A stretch of DNA of 34,888 nucleotides from Gammaproteobacteria bacterium (lineage in GTDB: Bacteria > Pseudomonadota > Gammaproteobacteria > Xanthomonadales > SZUA-36): NCBI GenBank assembly GCA_030426265.1, contig JAUHYP010000032.1, positions 1 to 34,888 of the forward strand. The letters run 5' to 3'. This document shows positions 14,138 through 21,531 of this stretch, in pieces. The position numbers and the translations under genes were made by a program. Below the pieces are notes generated by a model that was not told where the DNA came from, made no database searches, and worked only from the letters and a program-made list of their open reading frames with translations. Numbering within the stretch: the first letter of the stretch is position 1; each line of letters starts with the position of its first letter.

Positions 14138-15198
14138 AAGACGCCGCAACGCTGGGCGGCATCGGCGCCCTGGGCCTGGGCGCCCCGCTGGCCAACGCCG
14201 TCGCGGCAGACGGCCGGCCGAATGACGGCGCTCCGGGCGGCAACCCGGATCCGCTCAAGCCGCCCCGCCTGGTACCCGGCATGACGCTGGGCCTGATTGC
14301 GCCGGCCAGCCCGCCGGATGAGAAGGTGGACATCGGCTTCGCCGGCGACGTGATCCGTTCCCTGGGTTTCGAGGTCAAGGAAGGCCGCAACCTGTACGCC
14401 AAGACCCAGTACCTGGCGGGCACGGACCAGCAGCGCGCCGACGACGTCAACGCGATGTTCGCCGACCCCGAGGTGGATGGCATCTTCTGCATCACCGGCG
14501 GCTACGGCACCACCCGAATGCTCCCGTTCATCGACTACGACACCGTGACCGCCCATCCCAAGGCCGTGATCGGCTACAGCGACATCACCGGGATACTCAA
14601 CGCCCTGTACGCGCGGACCGGCCTGATCGGCTTTCACGGGCCGGTGGCCATGCGCAACTTCGGCGACTACGCCCTGGAGGAGTTCCAGAAGGTGCTGGTG
14701 CGTGGCGAGGCCCCGGTGCCCATCGGGGCGCCACCGCCGTTCGAAACCGGTCCCGGGCAGGTCGAACGCGGCAACCGCCTCTATACGATTACCGGCGGCC
14801 GTGGGCGCGGCCGCCTGGTGGGTGGCAACCTGACCCTGATGACCTCGATGACCGGCTCGCCCTACCTGCCCGACTTCCGCGGCAACATCCTGTTCCTGGA
14901 GGACATCGACGAGGCGCCCTACCGCGTCGACCGCATGCTCACCGAACTCTGGCTGGCCGGCCATCTCGACCAACTGGCCGGCGTCGTCCTGGGCCGTTTC
15001 ACCGAGGCAGATGCCCGCGGCAACTCCTTCACGCTGGAGCAGATCTTCGAAGACCGCTTCGGTGACCTGGGTATCCCGGTGGTGCGCGGGCTGATGATCG
15101 GCCACATGAAGGACATCACCACCGTACCGGTCGGCGCATTGGCCGAACTGGACGGCGACACCGGCGTGCTGACGCTGCTGGAGCCCGCCGTGGCGTGA
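14116..15198 (+). CDS. LD-carboxypeptidase, peptidase family S66, with Tat-type signal
   Basis: A 360-residue S66 peptidase predicted to trim terminal D-Ala from L,D-linked muropeptides outside the cytoplasm. The N-terminus has a twin-arginine pattern (HRRKLLK) followed by a Gly/Ala-rich helix and ALA-type cleavage site near residue 30. The triad is Ser155 (GYSDIT), Glu262 (LEDIDE) and His330 (IGHMKD), and TGGYGTTRMLPFIDY matches the family. An internal Arg/Gly-rich stretch (GGRGRGRLVGGN) precedes the Glu. The ATG at 14116 lies inside the kinase gene after AGGAAC. It ends just before the inverted repeat at 15207-15301. It is paralogous to the cytoplasmic enzyme at 1560-2495, suggesting trimming in both compartments. 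Confidence 0.93.
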   Translation: MHRRKLLKDAATLGGIGALGLGAPLANAVAADGRPNDGAPGGNPDPLKPPRLVPGMTLGLIAPASPPDEKVDIGFAGDVIRSLGFEVKEGRNLYAKTQYLAGTDQQRADDVNAMFADPEVDGIFCITGGYGTTRMLPFIDYDTVTAHPKAVIGYSDITGILNALYARTGLIGFHGPVAMRNFGDYALEEFQKVLVRGEAPVPIGAPPPFETGPGQVERGNRLYTITGGRGRGRLVGGNLTLMTSMTGSPYLPDFRGNILFLEDIDEAPYRVDRMLTELWLAGHLDQLAGVVLGRFTEADARGNSFTLEQIFEDRFGDLGIPVVRGLMIGHMKDITTVPVGALAELDGDTGVLTLLEPAVA

Positions 15199-15206
15199 AG
15201 AGTGGT

Positions 15207-15301
15207 GGGGTCAGAGTAAAGGGTCAGAGTAAACCGGGCCGCACATCATTGGCGGACGATAAGGTCACGACCGGTTTACTCTGACCCTTTACTCTGACCC
15301 C
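15207..15301. repeat. GTCAGAGTAAA-type repeat, copy 2: perfect 31-bp inverted repeat
   Basis: The left arm 15207-15237 and right arm 15271-15301 are exact reverse complements over 31 bases, with a 33-base unpaired centre. Each arm contains two GTCAGAGTAAA units and ends in CCGG at the inner side. The element lies between two convergent genes and could act as a bidirectional transcription barrier. The right arm provides the stop codon and last residues (GSE) of the NamZ-like gene. The core matches the repeat at 258-274. It resembles a REP/BIME-type element; the transposase link is inferred. Confidence 0.85.
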
Positions 15302-16557
15302 GTGTCTCCTGACCCGGTGTTTTCGTAGAGCAGATAACCCGCCCGCCGCTCGAGGAACGCCCTGAAGGCGGCCTGTTCCTGCGCGTCGGGCACCGGCGGC
15401 TGGTTGTTCGCCAGGTGTTCGGCCCTGGCCCGGCTGCCCAGGGCCTTGAGAAAGCCGGTGGGCTTGCCGTCTTCCGTTTCGAATTCGGCGAAGATGTTCT
15501 GCCCGGGCGCCTGTTCGACCAGCTCGGTCATCAGCGCCAGGCCGACCGCGGCCGGATCGAGCACGGAGTAGTCGGTGACGTGCAACTGCACGCCCTGGAC
15601 GGTCTCGCCGCTGAACGTTCCGTAGCGGGGGGAATAGGTCAGCGGCCGAAAGGCGATGCCCGGCAGCCCCCGTTCCGCCAGCGCGGTGGCGAAGGCCCGG
15701 CTGTCCAGCCACGGGGCGCCCAGCAGCTCGAACGGCGTGGGCGTGCCGACGCCTTCGTTCAGGCGGCGCAGCTCGCCGATGATGCCGGTCATGGCGTAGA
15801 AGTGGCTGCTCTCCCAACGCGGTATGTGTTGCGACGGCGGCACCCAGACCCAGCCGAGGTCGCCGTAGTTCATGCCGCGACGCCAGCCGTCCAATTCAAT
15901 CACCCGCAGCGCGACATCCGGCGTCCGCTCGGCCCGGATCATGCGCGCCCACTCGCCCGGGGTCATGCCGTACACCTGGGGTACCTCGTGGATGCCGATG
16001 AATGAGAGCAGGTCGGCATCGATCATCGGCCCGCCCACCACCGTGCCCCCCAGGGGGTCGGGGCGGTCCAGCACCCACACCGCCACGCCCGCCTCGGCGC
16101 AGGCTTCCATCAGGTAGGTCAGCGAGGACACGAAGGTGTAGCTGCGGCTGCCGACGTCCTGGATGTCGTAAAGAATCACGTCCAGGCCTTCGAGCATTCC
16201 CGGCGTAGGCCGGCGGGTTGCGCCGTAGAGGCTGGCCACGGGGATGCCGGAGACGGGGTCGACGGCCTCGTCCACTTTGTCGCCGGCGAAAAACTGCCCC
16301 CGGACCCCGTGCTCGGGCGCGAACAGGCGCACCACGTCCACCCCGGGGAGGGCCCGCACCACGTCGATCGTCGATTCCAGCGCCCGGGTGACGCCGGTGG
16401 GGTTGGTGAGAATGCCGACGCGCTTGCCCCGTAGCTCATCGGCATGGTCGCGCAGCAATACCTCGACCCCGGGCAATACTTCCGCGGCGCGGGCCGACCC
16501 GGAAGCGAGCGCCAGCACCAGCACCGCGACCACCATCCACAATCTCGGTTTGATCAT
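15289..16557 (-). CDS. Exported NamZ-like DUF1343 protein, divergent copy 2
   Basis: A 422-residue DUF1343 protein with a cleavable signal peptide (end near ASGSARA, residue 24). Motifs shared with copy 1 are GKRVGILTNPTG, FAPEHGVRGQF (Glu82), YDIQDVGSRSYTF, DRPDPLGG and GAPWLD. The second conserved block differs: the usual SPNM and YPG..L.E.TN.S.GRGT segments are replaced by PSQHIPRWESSHFYAM and ELRRLNEGVGTPTPFE (about residues 240-276). It may therefore act on a different end or sugar. AAGGTG lies 6 bases before the ATG. The C-terminus runs into the inverted repeat. It is the last gene of the leftward murA, AmpG-like, GNAT run, and its activity as a muramidase is inferred. Confidence 0.88.
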   Translation of the reverse strand: MIKPRLWMVVAVLVLALASGSARAAEVLPGVEVLLRDHADELRGKRVGILTNPTGVTRALESTIDVVRALPGVDVVRLFAPEHGVRGQFFAGDKVDEAVDPVSGIPVASLYGATRRPTPGMLEGLDVILYDIQDVGSRSYTFVSSLTYLMEACAEAGVAVWVLDRPDPLGGTVVGGPMIDADLLSFIGIHEVPQVYGMTPGEWARMIRAERTPDVALRVIELDGWRRGMNYGDLGWVWVPPSQHIPRWESSHFYAMTGIIGELRRLNEGVGTPTPFELLGAPWLDSRAFATALAERGLPGIAFRPLTYSPRYGTFSGETVQGVQLHVTDYSVLDPAAVGLALMTELVEQAPGQNIFAEFETEDGKPTGFLKALGSRARAEHLANNQPPVPDAQEQAAFRAFLERRAGYLLYENTGSGDTGSE

Positions 16558-16566
16558 CCGATCACC

Positions 16567-17469
16567 TTACTCCAGGACCTTTTCCAGGCGGACATAGCGG
16601 GCGGTGACCCGCGCTCCGACCTGTTGTTCATAGAATGCGACCGGGCCCACCCAGGGGATGACCGCGGACTCGAAGCCGGCGTCGCGCAGGTCCGCCAGGC
16701 AGCGTTTCAGGAGTACCCCGCCGATGCCCAGGCCACGAGCCGCCGGGCGCGTGCCCATGGGGCCGAAGCCGCCATCGGCGGCGTTGTTGCCACCCCAGGC
16801 GGAAAAACCGAGCAGCGCTTCGCCGTCAAAGGCCAGGTGCACGCGGGGTTCAGCGGCGGCCATGCTGATGGCGACTTCCCGGGCCCAGCTGCCGCCGAAC
16901 TCGTCCAGCAGGCCATCCAGCGCCGCCTGGTCGTCGGCGCCGGCGCGGCGAACGGTGACACCCCGCGCATGCAGTCGCGCCGTTTCGGCGTCCGTCGGGA
17001 ACTCGCGCCCGGCCAGGGCGACCCGCATGTCCAGGGCGCTGCCGACAGGCCGGTAGCCGCGTCGCTCCAGGAAGGCCAGGCCCTCGACATAGCGCTCATC
17101 GACGCCGGGGCACAGGTAGTTGGGAGCGGCGCCACACACTTCCAGCCGACGGGCGCCCCGCTCGGACAGTATCCGCTCGACGGCCTCCAGCAGTCGTGCG
17201 CCATGGCCCTGGCCACGCGCTTCCGGCGCCACCGCCAGCATCTTCACACTGCCCCGGGTTTCACCATCGCCGGACCGGGTCACCCCCATGGCGAAGCCGA
17301 TCAGGGAATCGGCGGCCTCGATGACGTAACGGGTGTCGGTGTCCGCGCCGTCGTCGCCGAACACGTTCTCCTGGAGCAGGGCTTCATTCAGCGGGGTCAG
17401 GGGCGCGGCCGCGTTCCACAACGAAAGCAGGGCCGCGCTGTCCGCCGCGCTCGCGGGCCGGAGCCTCAA
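16567..17469 (-). CDS. Tandem GNAT acetyltransferase-like protein
   Basis: A 300-residue protein with two GNAT folds. The first contains MLAVAPEARGQGHGARLLEAVE (acetyl-CoA loop, about residues 77-98) and the second MGTRPAARGLGIGGVLLKR (about 238-256), both fitting the R/Q-x-x-G-x-G/A consensus. The start is TTG, overlapping the stop of the transporter gene (TTGA), and the stop lies 9 bases before the NamZ-like gene. The acceptor substrate is unknown. Position in a cell-wall fragment locus suggests acetylation of an amino sugar, muropeptide or free amino acid, but nothing in the sequence proves it. Confidence 0.85.
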   Translation of the reverse strand: MRLRPASAADSAALLSLWNAAAPLTPLNEALLQENVFGDDGADTDTRYVIEAADSLIGFAMGVTRSGDGETRGSVKMLAVAPEARGQGHGARLLEAVERILSERGARRLEVCGAAPNYLCPGVDERYVEGLAFLERRGYRPVGSALDMRVALAGREFPTDAETARLHARGVTVRRAGADDQAALDGLLDEFGGSWAREVAISMAAAEPRVHLAFDGEALLGFSAWGGNNAADGGFGPMGTRPAARGLGIGGVLLKRCLADLRDAGFESAVIPWVGPVAFYEQQVGARVTARYVRLEKVLE

Positions 17470-18794
17470 GCCGGGTCGTTGCCGTCATCGACAACGGCAT
17501 CCTTGCGCCCGAATGTCGGGTCGAGCGGAATCAGCGCCGTGACGATGAACGAAGGCGCGGTGGCGATGAACACCCAGATGAAGAAGTCCCGGTAGCCCAG
17601 GGCCTCCTGGATCTCGCCGCTGACCATGCCCGGAAGCATCATGCCCAGCGCCATGAAGCCGGTACAGATGGCGAAGTGGGCCGTCGCGTGCGCGCCCCGC
17701 GACACGTACAGAAGGTAGAGCATGTAGGCGCTGAAGCCGAATCCGTAGCCGAACTGTTCGACCCCGACGGCGACATGAACCACCCAGGCCGCCTCGGGCT
17801 GGGCCAGCGACAGGAAGATGTACACCGCGTTGGGCAGGTTGATGGCCGCCACCATCCACCACAGCCAGTGCTTGAGGCCATCGCGCGCGGCCAGCAGGCC
17901 GCCCAGGATGCCGCCCAGGGTCAGCATCAGCATGCCCACGGTGCCGTAGACGAAGCCCACCTGGGCGGTGCCCAGGCCCAGACCACCGACGGCGCGCTCA
18001 TCGAGCAGGAAGGGCGCCGCGATCTTCACCAACTGCGCCTCGGCAAAGCGGAACAGCAGCATGAACGCCAGCATCACGACAATGCCGCGCTTGCGGAAGA
18101 AGGACGCGAAGACCTCGCCGAAGCCGGTGAACACGGCCCGCAACGACACGTCCTCACCACGGCGGTCGGCGGCCGGGCGCGGCAGGATGAACCCGTGCCA
18201 GGCGGCGAACACCACGAAGGCGCCGGCCATCAGGTAGAAGGTCAGCACCCAGGACAGGCGCAGGTCGCCGGTGCTGGTTTCCAGCCAGCCGGCGAACATC
18301 ACCAGCAGGCCCTGGCCGGTGATCATGGCGATGCGATAGAAGGTGCTGCGGATACCGACGAAGAACGCCTGCTGGTGCGCGTCCTGGCCCAGCATGTAGA
18401 AGCCGTCGGCGGCGATGTCGTGGGTGGCCGAACTGAAGGCCAGCAGCCACAGGAAAGCCAGCGAATAGCGGAAAAAATCGTCCACCGGCAACGCCAGGGC
18501 CACGCCCGCCAGTCCGGCGCCGATCAGCAACTGCATGGCCACGATCCAGCCCCGTTTCGTCCCCAGCACATCCACCACCGGGCTCCACAGGGGCTTGATG
18601 ACCCAGGGCAGGTACAGCCAGCTGGTGTACAGGGCGATCTCGGCGTTGGAGATGCCCAGCCGCTTGTACATGATCACCGAGACGGTCATGACGACCACGT
18701 AGGGCAGGCCCTCGGCGAAGTACAGGCTGGGAATCCAGGTCCAGGGATTGCGCCGCCTGGCCTGGCCGGCGCTGGCCGCCTCGGATTCAGTCAA
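17466..18794 (-). CDS. AmpG-like MFS transporter (candidate muropeptide permease)
   Basis: A 442-residue major-facilitator protein with about 12 membrane segments. The first helix region SLYFAEGLPYVVVMTVSVIM, the LYLPWVIKPLWSPVVD segment and THDIAADGFYM resemble AmpG-type permeases, which carry GlcNAc-anhydroMurNAc peptides into the cytoplasm. E. coli AmpG is longer (491 residues, 14 helices), so this belongs to a shorter AmpG-like branch. The start is TTG two codons after murA, with only a weak GGTGAT upstream, so translation is probably coupled to murA. It overlaps the GNAT gene by 4 bases. In context it would import larger wall fragments, complementing the symporter. Confidence 0.82.
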   Translation of the reverse strand: MTESEAASAGQARRRNPWTWIPSLYFAEGLPYVVVMTVSVIMYKRLGISNAEIALYTSWLYLPWVIKPLWSPVVDVLGTKRGWIVAMQLLIGAGLAGVALALPVDDFFRYSLAFLWLLAFSSATHDIAADGFYMLGQDAHQQAFFVGIRSTFYRIAMITGQGLLVMFAGWLETSTGDLRLSWVLTFYLMAGAFVVFAAWHGFILPRPAADRRGEDVSLRAVFTGFGEVFASFFRKRGIVVMLAFMLLFRFAEAQLVKIAAPFLLDERAVGGLGLGTAQVGFVYGTVGMLMLTLGGILGGLLAARDGLKHWLWWMVAAINLPNAVYIFLSLAQPEAAWVVHVAVGVEQFGYGFGFSAYMLYLLYVSRGAHATAHFAICTGFMALGMMLPGMVSGEIQEALGYRDFFIWVFIATAPSFIVTALIPLDPTFGRKDAVVDDGNDPA

Positions 18795-18800
18795 ACCGGA

Positions 18801-20057
18801 TCACCCGGCGCGCCGCTCGATGTTCGCGCCCAGCGCGGCGAGCTTCTGCTCCAGCTTTTCGTAACCGCGATCCAGGTGGTAGATGCGGTTGACCACGGTC
18901 TCGTCCTTCGTGGCAAGGCCGGCCAGGATCAGGCTGGCGCTGGCGCGCAGGTCGGTGGCCATGACCGGTGCACCGCTCAGGCCGCCGGGCCGGCCGCGGA
19001 CGATGGCCACCTGGGTCTTGGGCGTGATGTCCGCGCCCATGCGCACCAGTTCCTGCACGTGCATGAACCGGTTCTCGAAAATCCGTTCTGTGATCACCGA
19101 GGTACCCTGGGCCACCGTCATCAGGGCCATGAACTGGGCCTGCAGGTCGGTCGGGAAACCGGGGTAGGGGGCGGTTGCGATGTCGACCGCCGTCCAGAAA
19201 TCGCGGGGCTTCACCCGCATCCAGTCCGGACCGGTCTCGATCTCGAAGCCGCATTCGCTCATGCGCCGGATCAGGGCATCGAGGTGTCCGGGAACGCAGT
19301 CCTTCACGGTGACGTCGCCACCGGTCATGGCGCCGGCGATCAGCAGGGTGCCGGCCTCGATCCGGTCGGGGACCACGCGGTGCGTGCAGGCGTGCAGCGA
19401 TTCCACGCCTTCGATCGTGATCACGCTGCTGCCGTCACCGGTGATCTTCGCGCCCATGGCGCGTAGGCAATCGGCCAGGTCGACGATTTCCGGTTCCTTG
19501 GCCGCGTTTTCCAGCACCGTCTGGCCTTCGGCCAGCACGGCCGCCAGCATCAGGTTTTCGGTGCCGCCGACCGTCACGTTTTCGAACACGATGCAGGTGC
19601 CCTGCAGGCGATCCGCGGTGGCGTGAATGTAGCCGTTCTCGATCTCGATCTCGGCGCCCATCTGGCGCAGGGCCTCGATGTGTAGATTCACGGGGCGCGA
19701 GCCGATGGCGCAGCCGCCGGGCAGGCTGACGTCGGCCTTGCCATAGCGAGCCACCAGCGGTCCCAGGCAGAGAATGCTGGCGCGCATCTTGCGCACGATG
19801 TCGTACGGCGCGAGCAGTTCCTCGCAGGGCCTCGCGTGCACGAGCATCGTGCCGCCGTCGCGTTCGCAGCGGGCGCCCAGGTGCTCGAGCAGCAGGACCG
19901 TCGAATCGATGTCGACCAGTCCCGGAACGTTGTCGAACCGGAACTCGCCGTCGGCCAGGAGGGTGGCGAAAAGCAACGGCAGGGCGGCGTTCTTGGAGCC
20001 TCCTGTCGTGACTTCGCCGTGCAGGGCGTTGCCGCCATTGATGATGATGCTGTCCAC
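18801..20057 (-). CDS. murA: UDP-N-acetylglucosamine 1-carboxyvinyltransferase
   Basis: A 418-residue EPSP-synthase-fold enzyme that transfers enolpyruvate from PEP to UDP-GlcNAc, the first committed step of peptidoglycan synthesis. Lys22 in GGSKNAALP and the nucleophile/acid Cys116 in [15 protein letters not shown] are present, so the fosfomycin-targeted Cys form is encoded. Other family blocks are [22 protein letters not shown] and [12 protein letters not shown]. The start is GTG with a weak GGACC upstream. Gammaproteobacterial murA usually lies near the mla/ibaG genes. Here it heads a run with an AmpG-like transporter, GNAT and NamZ-like gene, raising the question of whether it is the only copy. 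Confidence 0.97.
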   Translation of the reverse strand: MDSIIINGGNALHGEVTTGGSKNAALPLLFATLLADGEFRFDNVPGLVDIDSTVLLLEHLGARCERDGGTMLVHARPCEELLAPYDIVRKMRASILCLGPLVARYGKADVSLPGGCAIGSRPVNLHIEALRQMGAEIEIENGYIHATADRLQGTCIVFENVTVGGTENLMLAAVLAEGQTVLENAAKEPEIVDLADCLRAMGAKITGDGSSVITIEGVESLHACTHRVVPDRIEAGTLLIAGAMTGGDVTVKDCVPGHLDALIRRMSECGFEIETGPDWMRVKPRDFWTAVDIATAPYPGFPTDLQAQFMALMTVAQGTSVITERIFENRFMHVQELVRMGADITPKTQVAIVRGRPGGLSGAPVMATDLRASASLILAGLATKDETVVNRIYHLDRGYEKLEQKLAALGANIERRAG

Positions 20058-20168
20058 GGTCCGTATGATGCTTTATAAGTCGCACCGGGAGTAAGCGAAA
20101 AGGGCATTCAGTGTCATCGTTGCCACCGAATTGCCACCTTTGAACCCAAAACGGGAGAACCCTCGCGC

Positions 20169-21461
20169 ATGTCACGCACACTGCTGCTGGCGGGCATCGC
20201 CCTGCTGAGCGCCCACGCCATGGCTGACCACCCCGACTGGCAACCCGCCAACCGAATCTACGACCACGAAGTCCTTTCCGCGAAGCCCCTGTTGCCGGCG
20301 CAGCTGGAGCAGGCGATGGCCGCCTGCGTTGCCGGCGCCAGCGGACTGGCCGGCGCCGAGTACCGGACCGCGGCCGAGGTCGCCTACGAGCGTGATGGCT
20401 GGGAGCAGCGTGTCGCCGCCGACTGGACCTTTTTCGAGGTCTCCCCGTACCTCGGCAAGGTCCTCGTGATCGACGCGCGCCACCAGGGGGAGGCCGTGGC
20501 CTTCCGCTACCTGGCCAACGGCACCCAGGGGGAGCTGTATGAGCCCTGGAGTTCTTCCAAGATCATGGCGTTCACCGCGGCCGTCGCCGCCGCACGCCAA
20601 CAGGGTATCGGCGCGGACGCCCGTGTCGGCGAATACCAACTGGCGGACCTCATCACCAGCATCAACAGCTACGCCCCACACGGCAAAGCGGACGGCGACT
20701 CCAATGCCATTGCCTCCTGGTTCCTCAACGTGGCCGGACGGGACGATGCGACTGCGCTCTTTCATGACCGGTGGCTTCGCCTGGCCGACCCGCGCGTCCG
20801 TTTGCGTGGGGCCTACGCCAACCAGGTATTCGACCCCGGCACCACCACCTGGCGGTCCGCCGACGGCGAGACCACGGCCCAGGTGGCGTCGTTCACCGCA
20901 AATGCCGATGACCCGGGATTCCAGTCCTATCGCTGTGACGACTGCGACCTGACCGGCAACAAGCCGATGACGACGCTGGCCCAGGCGGAGTGGCTCAAAC
21001 GCCTGGCCACCCACGACTCCGTGCCGTCCACCCGCCACCCGGGCCTGGAGTCCGGTGACGTCCGGGTGCTGTTCGAAGGCCGCCCTGACGGGCCGGAACG
21101 CCCGGTCGGAGGCATGCGCGCCGGCATCAGCCGCATGCTGCCGCGGGCCCTGGCCGACGCCATCACCCGGCAGTCCCCCGACCTCGCTGGCCAGGATGCC
21201 GGGACAGTGCTCGACGCGGTCACGGAAGGCCGCTGGAGCGTCTGGCAGAAGATCGGCGCCGGGCCCAGCGAAACACGCGGGGCCAGCGAGACTGTCATGC
21301 TCGCGCAGGTCTGCCTGCCCGGTTTCCAGGGTGGACGATCCTTCACGGTGGCCGCGCAGGCAGGCGTGCCCGGGGCTTCGGAGGAAAACGTCTCCGTCGC
21401 CGCGCAGCGCCTGGAGCAGGCGCTCGCCATCGCCATGAATCAACTGCTCGCCGCCCCGTAA
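20169..21461 (+). CDS. Secreted serine-hydrolase-like protein (beta-lactamase/PBP fold suspected)
   Basis: A 430-residue exported protein (signal peptide ending near HAMA, residue 19) that I cannot assign to a named family. Three motifs in the right order and spacing recall penicillin-recognising serine enzymes: SSSK at 128-131 (SxxK) at the start of a helix, DSN at 177-179 (in the place of SDN), and KIGAGPS at 361-367 (in the place of KTG), followed by an ASETVMLAQ strand. A CDDCD pair of cysteines lies at 256-260. GGGAGA precedes the ATG by about 10 bases. Divergent from murA and next to the wall-salvage genes, it could be a D-Ala peptidase, beta-lactamase-like or esterase-like enzyme. Confidence 0.7.
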   Translation: MSRTLLLAGIALLSAHAMADHPDWQPANRIYDHEVLSAKPLLPAQLEQAMAACVAGASGLAGAEYRTAAEVAYERDGWEQRVAADWTFFEVSPYLGKVLVIDARHQGEAVAFRYLANGTQGELYEPWSSSKIMAFTAAVAAARQQGIGADARVGEYQLADLITSINSYAPHGKADGDSNAIASWFLNVAGRDDATALFHDRWLRLADPRVRLRGAYANQVFDPGTTTWRSADGETTAQVASFTANADDPGFQSYRCDDCDLTGNKPMTTLAQAEWLKRLATHDSVPSTRHPGLESGDVRVLFEGRPDGPERPVGGMRAGISRMLPRALADAITRQSPDLAGQDAGTVLDAVTEGRWSVWQKIGAGPSETRGASETVMLAQVCLPGFQGGRSFTVAAQAGVPGASEENVSVAAQRLEQALAIAMNQLLAAP

Positions 21462-21531
21462 AACGCGCACGCCGCAACGGCCACCCGAGCCGGCGGATGG
21501 CGTGGTGTCACGAAAGGCCCGTTCCGACGAT

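Noticed and set aside
12098-14149. 683-codon minus-strand frame opposite murQ and the kinase gene
   Set aside because: Antisense shadow; murQ and kinase motifs on the plus strand are unmistakable.
17676-19466. 596-codon plus-strand frame opposite the AmpG-like and murA genes
   Set aside because: Antisense to clear transporter and MurA sequences; no domain, signal or plausible ribosome site.
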